DNA from: Clostridia bacterium
Lineage (GTDB): Bacteria; Bacillota; Clostridia; Oscillospirales; QAMX01
Direction of reading: 5' to 3'
Length of the DNA: 9,005 nt
Assembly (NCBI GenBank): GCA_024404415.1
Contig: JAKSPX010000043.1
Span: 1-9,005, forward strand
Part shown: positions 5,339 to 9,005 of the stretch, piece by piece
Layout of the letters: each line of letters opens with the position of its first letter
How positions within the stretch are numbered: position 1 is the stretch's first letter
Translations under genes and position numbers: made by a program
The notes under the pieces: generated by a model
Told to the model about the DNA's origin: nothing
What the model saw: the letters and a program-made list of their open reading frames with translations, nothing else
Databases searched by the model: none

Positions 5339-5889
5339 TTAAATTAAACGAGTTTTGTTTTTGACGTAAAAAAGGGATTTGAACGTGGAGGTCTTCTTGA
5401 ATGACGCGATCTGTTCCCGCTCGCCGACGTTCTCGCCGGTAGCGTTGAAGATCAATTCCGCGTCGGTCGGGTTACGGAGGGAAGGCTTTGTGTTCTCTTT
5501 TTCAAGAATCTCGTCCTGCAACTGTTTGGGAAAATACTTGAAAAGGTTCTCATCCGTAGGCTTGACAAAACGAAGAAAATCCGCTACACTAATATTGAAC
5601 GAGTGAGAGTATCCGGCAACGTCTTTATTGACATCCGTTTGCTTTATGACCTCGTTCTTTTTTATACTCTCTAAAGTGACTGTCACATAGAGAGTGTTTT
5701 TTTGTCCGAAAATTCCTTAGTATTGACGAAATCTTCAGGCTGTGATATACTTCTTGTAGTAGAACCATTCGCGTTGATATTGCCCTCGTATTGGACTTGG
5801 GTGATGCCTTGCGCGTTTGGTTCTATTTTTATGCCATAGACGAAAGCGCCGTCGAGACGATCTTAGTGGCTTATCTGCGTTCCCGCCAT
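5339..5889 (-). pseudogene. Broken gene of unknown family
   Basis: Two minus-strand reading segments look like parts of one former protein. The first starts at ATG 5889 (MAGTQISH), meets a TAA at 5863-5865, then runs on as DRLDGAFVYGIKIEPNAQGI and further to a TGA at 5683-5685. The second continues in another frame from a GTG at 5686 (TVTLESIKKNEVIKQTDVNK...) for about 115 codons to 5339. Both are more AT-rich and richer in Lys/Asn/Ile than neighbouring genes, suggesting foreign origin. The last 15 or so codons are encoded by a tRNA-T-arm-like repeat (5352-5390), so the native C-terminus has probably been lost. No good ribosome site precedes 5889, and a MITE ends 27 bases upstream. I do not recognise the family. 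Alternatively the 115-codon frame is an intact small gene using GTG, but no clear ribosome site supports that. Confidence 0.5.
5352..5390 (+). repeat. Third, degenerate copy of the tRNA-associated repeat
   Basis: Resembles 5065-5107: a TTTTGTTTTTGAC block, then AAGGGATTTGAACG, with a short deletion between. Contains GGGATTTGAA at 5374-5383, the reverse complement of the tRNA-Ser T-arm decamer. It overlaps the 3' end of the broken gene. Confidence 0.55.
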
Positions 5890-5916
5890 TGAAACGATAC
5901 GAATATAGAAAAAATA

Positions 5917-6092
5917 GGGGCTGTAAAAAAACTCATGAAGCCTTGTCACTCGTGCGCCAGCGTCAGCAATGTTGGCGCACGAATTCGTCTTTTTACCGAA
6001 AAAACGGATTGCCACGACCATCCTGCGGGGGTTAAACCAGTCCGCAGACTGGTTTATAGTCTCGCAATGACAAGTGAGTTTTTTACAGCCCC
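5917..6092. mobile_element. MITE-like element, 176 bp, with terminal inverted repeats
   Basis: The ends are GGGGCTGTAAAAAA and its reverse complement (14 bp perfect). After small indels the inverted match continues with CTCA and CTTGTCA. Two internal hairpins are CGTGCGCCA/TGGCGCACG (5951-5959/5973-5981) and AAACCAGTC/GACTGGTTT (6034-6042/6047-6055). There is no coding capacity, so it would need a transposase in trans. Related sequence starts near 8887. It lies 8 bases beyond the HIT gene stop and 27 bases before the start of the broken gene. A clear target duplication is not visible. Confidence 0.75.
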
Positions 6093-6100
6093 ATCCTGTA

Positions 6101-6523
6101 TCAGAGATTTGCCTTGATCTTTTCGATGATCTCCGCGTATTCCTCATCTGAAAGGAGCTTCGCGGGCTCGGGGTTCATCTGGAACATGGAGCCGAAGGCA
6201 TAGCCGCCCTCGTATTTCGGCACGATGTGGCAGTGCAGATGGTCGCCGAGGTCATTGAACATGCCGTAATTGACCTTTTTCGGGGCGAAGGCCTTCCTGA
6301 GCGCATTCCCGACGGTCTTCATGTCGGAAGCAAAGGCGGCAAGCTCCTTTTCGTCGAGATCGTGGAGCTCGTTTGAGTGCTCGCGGTAGGCAATGACGCA
6401 GCGGCCGGGGTTGGATTGCTCGCGGTAGAGGTAGAGCTTGGAGGCCGTGAGGTCGCAGATATAGATCATCACGTCGGTGACTTCGTGGTTCATCGTGCAG
6501 TATTTGCAGGTTTGACTCAGCAT
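6101..6523 (-). CDS. HIT-family nucleotide hydrolase
   Basis: A histidine-triad protein of 140 residues, the usual size for the Hint/HIT group, which hydrolyses nucleoside phosphoramidates or related nucleotide conjugates in the cytoplasm. The triad HLHCHIV (95-101: H95, H97, H99) is intact and preceded by the typical Asn (MFN, N90) and DLGDH. An N-terminal CKYC (C6, C9) resembles the zinc-binding start seen in many bacterial HIT proteins. The start at 6523 has GAGGG about 8 bases upstream and a near-consensus promoter beyond it. It is transcribed alone, divergent from the beta-helix gene. The substrate is unknown. A MITE directly follows its stop, and no normal terminator is seen there. Confidence 0.93.
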   Translation of the reverse strand: MLSQTCKYCTMNHEVTDVMIYICDLTASKLYLYREQSNPGRCVIAYREHSNELHDLDEKELAAFASDMKTVGNALRKAFAPKKVNYGMFNDLGDHLHCHIVPKYEGGYAFGSMFQMNPEPAKLLSDEEYAEIIEKIKANL

Positions 6524-6555
6524 AAATTGACCCTCGTTTCGTTTGTGATGACCTT

Positions 6556-6584
6556 ATTGTAGCACCGCCGTCGGGGCTTGTCAA
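6556..6584 (-). promoter_or_regulatory. Promoter of the HIT gene
   Basis: A consensus TTGACA (6579-6584 on the minus strand), a 17-base spacer and TACAAT (6556-6561). The start would be near 6549, giving a leader of about 26 bases. It is the best sigma-A match for a protein gene here, pointing to steady housekeeping expression. Confidence 0.9.
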
Positions 6585-6598
6585 CGCCGGGCGCGGGC

Positions 6599-6627
6599 TT
6601 GTAATTTCGGAAGAGCCATGTTAAAAT
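6599..6627 (+). promoter_or_regulatory. Promoter of the beta-helix gene, spanned by an inverted repeat
   Basis: TTGTAA (6599-6604), a 17-base spacer and TAAAAT (6622-6627) with an upstream TG (extended -10). Arms TTTCGGAA (6605-6612) and TTCCGAAA (6635-6642) are placed symmetrically around the -10 and could be an operator. It is back to back with the HIT promoter, the -35 boxes being 14 bases apart. Confidence 0.75.
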
Positions 6628-6665
6628 AAAAGTGTTCCGAAAGTCTCGGGGAGAGGAGTATTGCC

Positions 6666-7751
6666 ATGATCTATCGTTTGGAAAAAGGGGATAATTACCG
6701 CGCACTGCCACTTGAAGACGGGGATACGGTGCTTTTTCAGCGCGGAAGCGTGATCCATGACCTTCTCGACACGGTGCCGGGCGTTCATTACGGTGCGTGG
6801 GGCGAGGGGGATGCCCCGGTCATCTCCGGGACCGACGACGTAAGCGAGCCCTCCTCTTGGAAAGAGGCCGGGGAAAACGTCTGGAAATGCGTGAAAGCCA
6901 TCCGCGCGGACGTCGGAAACCTCGTTTTCAACGGGACAGAATGCAAGGCCACGCTCCGCTGGGAGAAAAGTGATCTCTCCGGGGAGGGCGATTTCTTTGA
7001 CGAAAGCTTCGGAAGAGGCTTTGGCGAGCGGGGAGAGGACGCGCTTTACCTCTTTTCCGAGGGGAATCCGGGGGAGAAGTATGAAAAGATCGAGACGGTG
7101 CCCTTCGGAAACCGCAAGCTTGCCGAGATACGGGACGGCGTGACCTTTGAGGATCTGACCTTTTTCGGCGGCCTCCACGGGGTGCAGGGCGCGGGCGACA
7201 ACGTGACCATCCGCCGCTGTCATTTCAAGGCCATCGGCGGAAACGTGTGGAATAAAGAGCGGCGCATCCGCTTCGGGAACGGCATCGAATTCTGGGATCG
7301 CGGCGATCATATCACGGTGGAAGACTGTGATTTCAAGGATATTTACGACTCCTGCGTCACCTATCAGGGCTCCAAAAACTGCCTCCCGACGCATGGATTC
7401 ATCTGCCGGAGAAATCACTTTGACACCTACGGCATGGCGGCCTTTGAATACCGCGACAAAATGCCGGTCGACTCGACCTTTGAAGACAATATCTGCGAAA
7501 ACGCGGGCTGCGGCTTTGCCCTTTTGGGGGAGACGCCGCCGAGAAATTCGGAGATCTGGCCTCAGCCGATGGGACACCACCTTTTCTTCTGGCGGATGCC
7601 TCTTCCGACGCCGGGCGGCAGACTATCGGTGAAAAACAACCTCTTCGGCCCGGCTCCGAACGGCGCGGCGGTCTATGCTGTCATCGCCAAAGAAGCCGAG
7701 GAGCAGATCATATATGAAAACAACCGCTATACGGGGAAGACTCTGCTTTAA
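6666..7751 (+). CDS. Cytoplasmic right-handed parallel beta-helix protein
   Basis: The 361-residue product has the repeating pattern of short strands and turns seen in pectin-lyase-fold proteins. Rungs run from about 157 to 290 (for example DGVTFEDLTFFGG, DNVTIRRCHFKAI, DHITVEDCDFKDI, HGFICRRNHFDTY, DSTFEDNICENAG), with another at 319-327. The N-terminal part (1-150) starts the helix and carries an insertion. There is no signal peptide or anchor, so it should act inside the cell, unlike most secreted pectinases. Candidate activities are oligosaccharide lyase, hydrolase or epimerase; the catalytic residues cannot be fixed by eye. The ATG follows a strong GGAGAGGAG about 7 bases away. It is monocistronic or leads into the hydrolase gene 103 bases on, with a REP-like repeat between. 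Related to intracellular 'right-handed parallel beta-helix repeat-containing protein' annotations in gut Clostridia. Confidence 0.85.
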   Translation: MIYRLEKGDNYRALPLEDGDTVLFQRGSVIHDLLDTVPGVHYGAWGEGDAPVISGTDDVSEPSSWKEAGENVWKCVKAIRADVGNLVFNGTECKATLRWEKSDLSGEGDFFDESFGRGFGERGEDALYLFSEGNPGEKYEKIETVPFGNRKLAEIRDGVTFEDLTFFGGLHGVQGAGDNVTIRRCHFKAIGGNVWNKERRIRFGNGIEFWDRGDHITVEDCDFKDIYDSCVTYQGSKNCLPTHGFICRRNHFDTYGMAAFEYRDKMPVDSTFEDNICENAGCGFALLGETPPRNSEIWPQPMGHHLFFWRMPLPTPGGRLSVKNNLFGPAPNGAAVYAVIAKEAEEQIIYENNRYTGKTLL

Positions 7752-7770
7752 GAAGCGGAGGAGACGACCC

Positions 7771-7822
7771 TCGTCCGTCATTTGCTTCGCAAATGCCACC
7801 TTCCCCCATGGATGGGGAAGGC
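7771..7822. repeat. REP-like intergenic repeat
   Basis: Two adjacent hairpins: CATTTGC/GCAAATG (7779-7785/7789-7795, loop TTC) and CCTTCCCC/GGGGAAGG (7799-7806/7814-7821). The CCGTCA...GCCACCTTCCCC...GGGGAAGGC pattern is, to my knowledge, common between genes in gut Clostridia. Only one copy lies in this window. It has no U-run and is not an obvious terminator. Confidence 0.7.
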
Positions 7823-7854
7823 TTGATAGGTAGTATATTATAGGGAGGATCATC

Positions 7855-8853
7855 ATGCTGAATACAAGACTGGCGGCGGTATTCGCCGCGGCGGCAGGCG
7901 CGGGGGCGGTGTACCTCGGCGCGCACCGGCTTTTCAACCGGGTGCTGATCGGTATGGCGCTGGATCGGGAGGAGCCTGCCCTCATGAAAAAGGCGCTGCC
8001 GCTCCTGAGCGGCGGGCTGAGCTTCGGCGGCGACCACGTCGACAAGATGAAAAGCAAGAGAGAAGAGATCCTCGCGGAGGCGCATGAGGACGTGGAGATC
8101 GAAAGCTTTGACGGGATCAGGCTCGTCGGGCACCTGTATAAACGCGAAAACGCCAAACGCGTACTCATCGCCATGCACGGCTGGCGCTCAAGGTGGCTTT
8201 ATGACTTCGCCGCGATCTGGGATTTCTGGCGCGACGAGGGCTGCACCGTTTTGTGCCCCGAGGAGCGCGCGCAGGGGGAAAGCGGCGGAGATTACATGGG
8301 CTTCGGTCTGCTTGAGCGCTTTGACTGCCTGGACTGGGCCAAATGGGTCGAAACGAACGTCGCGGGAGGCCTGCCGGTGTATCTCACGGGCGACTCCATG
8401 GGCGCGGCGACCATCCTGATGACCACGGGTTTTGCCGATCTTCCGCGGTGCATCCACGGCGTCATCGCCGACTGCGGCTTCACCAGCCCGAAGGCGGAAT
8501 TTGAGCACGTCGTCGAATCCAACCTCCATCTGCCCTTTGTGACGCATGAAAAAGAGGCCGACCGCATGTGTAAAGCGCGCATCGGCATGACGTCCGACGC
8601 CTATTCCACCTTAGAGGCCATGAAGACCAATACCCGTCCCATCCTCTTCATCCACGGCACCGACGACCATTTCGTCCCGGCGCGGATGAGCGAGGAGAAT
8701 TACGCGGCCTGCAAAGCGCCGAAGGAGCTTCTTTTGGTGGAGGGGGCCGACCACGCGCAGAGCTACATAAAGGATCAGGAGCGCTACGAGGCGGCGGTCA
8801 GGGAGTTCTTTGAGAGGTACGATTACGGGAAATGGACTTGCGAGAATAAATAA
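7855..8853 (+). CDS. Membrane-anchored alpha/beta hydrolase (serine hydrolase)
   Basis: A 332-residue alpha/beta-hydrolase. An Ala/Gly-rich hydrophobic stretch at 5-22 is likely a signal anchor, and the catalytic domain starts near 82. The oxyanion-side motif is MHGW (107-110). The nucleophile elbow is GDSMG (179-183, Ser181), the acid is Asp271 in HGTDDHFVP (267-275), and the base is His300 in GADHAQSY (297-304). All three catalytic residues are present, so it should be active as an esterase or peptidase-like hydrolase; the substrate is unknown. It resembles the YqkD/BEM46-like proteins of Firmicutes. The start has GGGAGGA 7 bases ahead. The gene ends at a terminator 5 bases after the stop. 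It could be read from the beta-helix promoter or from a weak local one around TATATTATA (7833-7841); no convincing -35 is seen. Confidence 0.9.
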   Translation: MLNTRLAAVFAAAAGAGAVYLGAHRLFNRVLIGMALDREEPALMKKALPLLSGGLSFGGDHVDKMKSKREEILAEAHEDVEIESFDGIRLVGHLYKRENAKRVLIAMHGWRSRWLYDFAAIWDFWRDEGCTVLCPEERAQGESGGDYMGFGLLERFDCLDWAKWVETNVAGGLPVYLTGDSMGAATILMTTGFADLPRCIHGVIADCGFTSPKAEFEHVVESNLHLPFVTHEKEADRMCKARIGMTSDAYSTLEAMKTNTRPILFIHGTDDHFVPARMSEENYAACKAPKELLLVEGADHAQSYIKDQERYEAAVREFFERYDYGKWTCENK

Positions 8854-8856
8854 AAA

Positions 8857-8884
8857 GAAGCGCCGCTTTCACAAGCGGCGCTTT
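8857..8884. terminator. Terminator after the hydrolase gene, probably bidirectional
   Basis: An 11-bp GC-rich stem AAGCGCCGCTT/AAGCGGCGCTT (8858-8868/8873-8883, loop TCAC). The plus strand ends in a short, interrupted U-run (CTTTCT). The minus strand has a better one (TTCTTTTTATTT), so it may also stop transcription coming from the right. Confidence 0.78.
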
Positions 8885-8886
8885 CT

Positions 8887-9005
8887 GCCTGTCGAAAAAA
8901 CTCTTCCTGTCATTTCGAGCCGGTGGCACACCGGCTGTGGGTACAAACCAGTTTGCGAACTGGTTTGTTGAAATCCGTTTTTCCTTCAAATAGAGACGAA
9001 ATTGT
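8887..9005. mobile_element. Second, diverged MITE-family copy, cut by the window end
   Basis: Begins CCTGTCGAAAAAACTC and TGTCATTTCGAG, matching the right end of the 5917-6092 element read on the minus strand (CTGTAAAAAACTC, TGTCATTGCGAG). It has two hairpins: AGCCGGTG/CACCGGCT (8918-8925/8929-8936) and an 11-bp stem around AAACCAGTT-TGCG-AACTGGTTT (8943-8953/8958-8968). ATCCGTTTTTCC follows, also shared with the first element. The far end is outside the window. Confidence 0.65.

Noticed and set aside
5863..6147. Minus-strand open frame of 94 codons through the MITE
   Set aside because: It starts in the HIT gene's 3' end, crosses the inverted-repeat element and ends in the broken gene, so it is a chance frame made by the insertion.
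6621..7580. Minus-strand open frame of 319 codons opposite the beta-helix gene
   Set aside because: It is antisense to a gene with regular beta-helix rungs, a strong ribosome site and a promoter. Its own sequence shows no recognisable domain.
7771..7822. Terminator of the beta-helix gene
   Set aside because: Hairpins are present but there is no U-run on either side, and the sequence fits a REP-like repeat.

Overview
The window looks like chromosomal DNA from a moderately GC-rich member of the Clostridia, probably a gut-type Oscillospiraceae relative. This is inferred from GC-rich codon use, AGGAGG-like ribosome binding sites, sigma-A type promoters of the form TTGnnn-N17-TAAAAT/TATAAT, a tRNA with encoded CCA, and several short hairpin repeats in the gaps between genes. 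There is no ribosomal or other marker gene, so the taxonomic call is soft.

Left part (1-2100, minus strand): a membrane-anchored VanY-type D,D-carboxypeptidase (121-981), then a sugar phosphate isomerase/epimerase-like TIM-barrel gene (1141-2067). The TIM-barrel gene ends at a strong terminator with a UUCG loop. A divergent promoter pair at 2100-2174 drives it leftward and a three-gene operon rightward. The two promoters have nearly the same extended -10 sequence and both have 17-base spacers.

Centre (2212-4866, plus strand): ROK-family sugar kinase, GmhA-like SIS sugar-phosphate isomerase, and a uroporphyrinogen-decarboxylase-fold protein, closely spaced (18 and 24 bases). With the divergent TIM-barrel gene they form a four-gene set that looks like a small sugar (phosphate) pathway of unknown substrate. 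No transporter or regulator is present in the window.

Middle accessory stretch (4895-6100): a tRNA-Ser(GCU) with its own promoter and a perfect terminator hairpin. After it comes a patchwork of repeats, including five copies in both orientations of a decamer from the tRNA T-arm and two homologous hairpin units in opposite orientation. An AT-richer, broken gene of unknown family (5339-5889) follows, then a 176-base MITE-like element with terminal inverted repeats (5917-6092). This looks like an eroded insertion hotspot beside the tRNA.

Right part (6101-9005): a HIT-family protein (minus strand) and, from a back-to-back promoter pair, a cytoplasmic right-handed beta-helix protein (plus strand). 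Then come a REP-like repeat, an N-terminally membrane-anchored alpha/beta hydrolase, a terminator, and the start of a second copy of the MITE family, which runs off the end. The small repeat families show paired base changes that keep their stems intact, so the hairpins themselves appear to be what is conserved.
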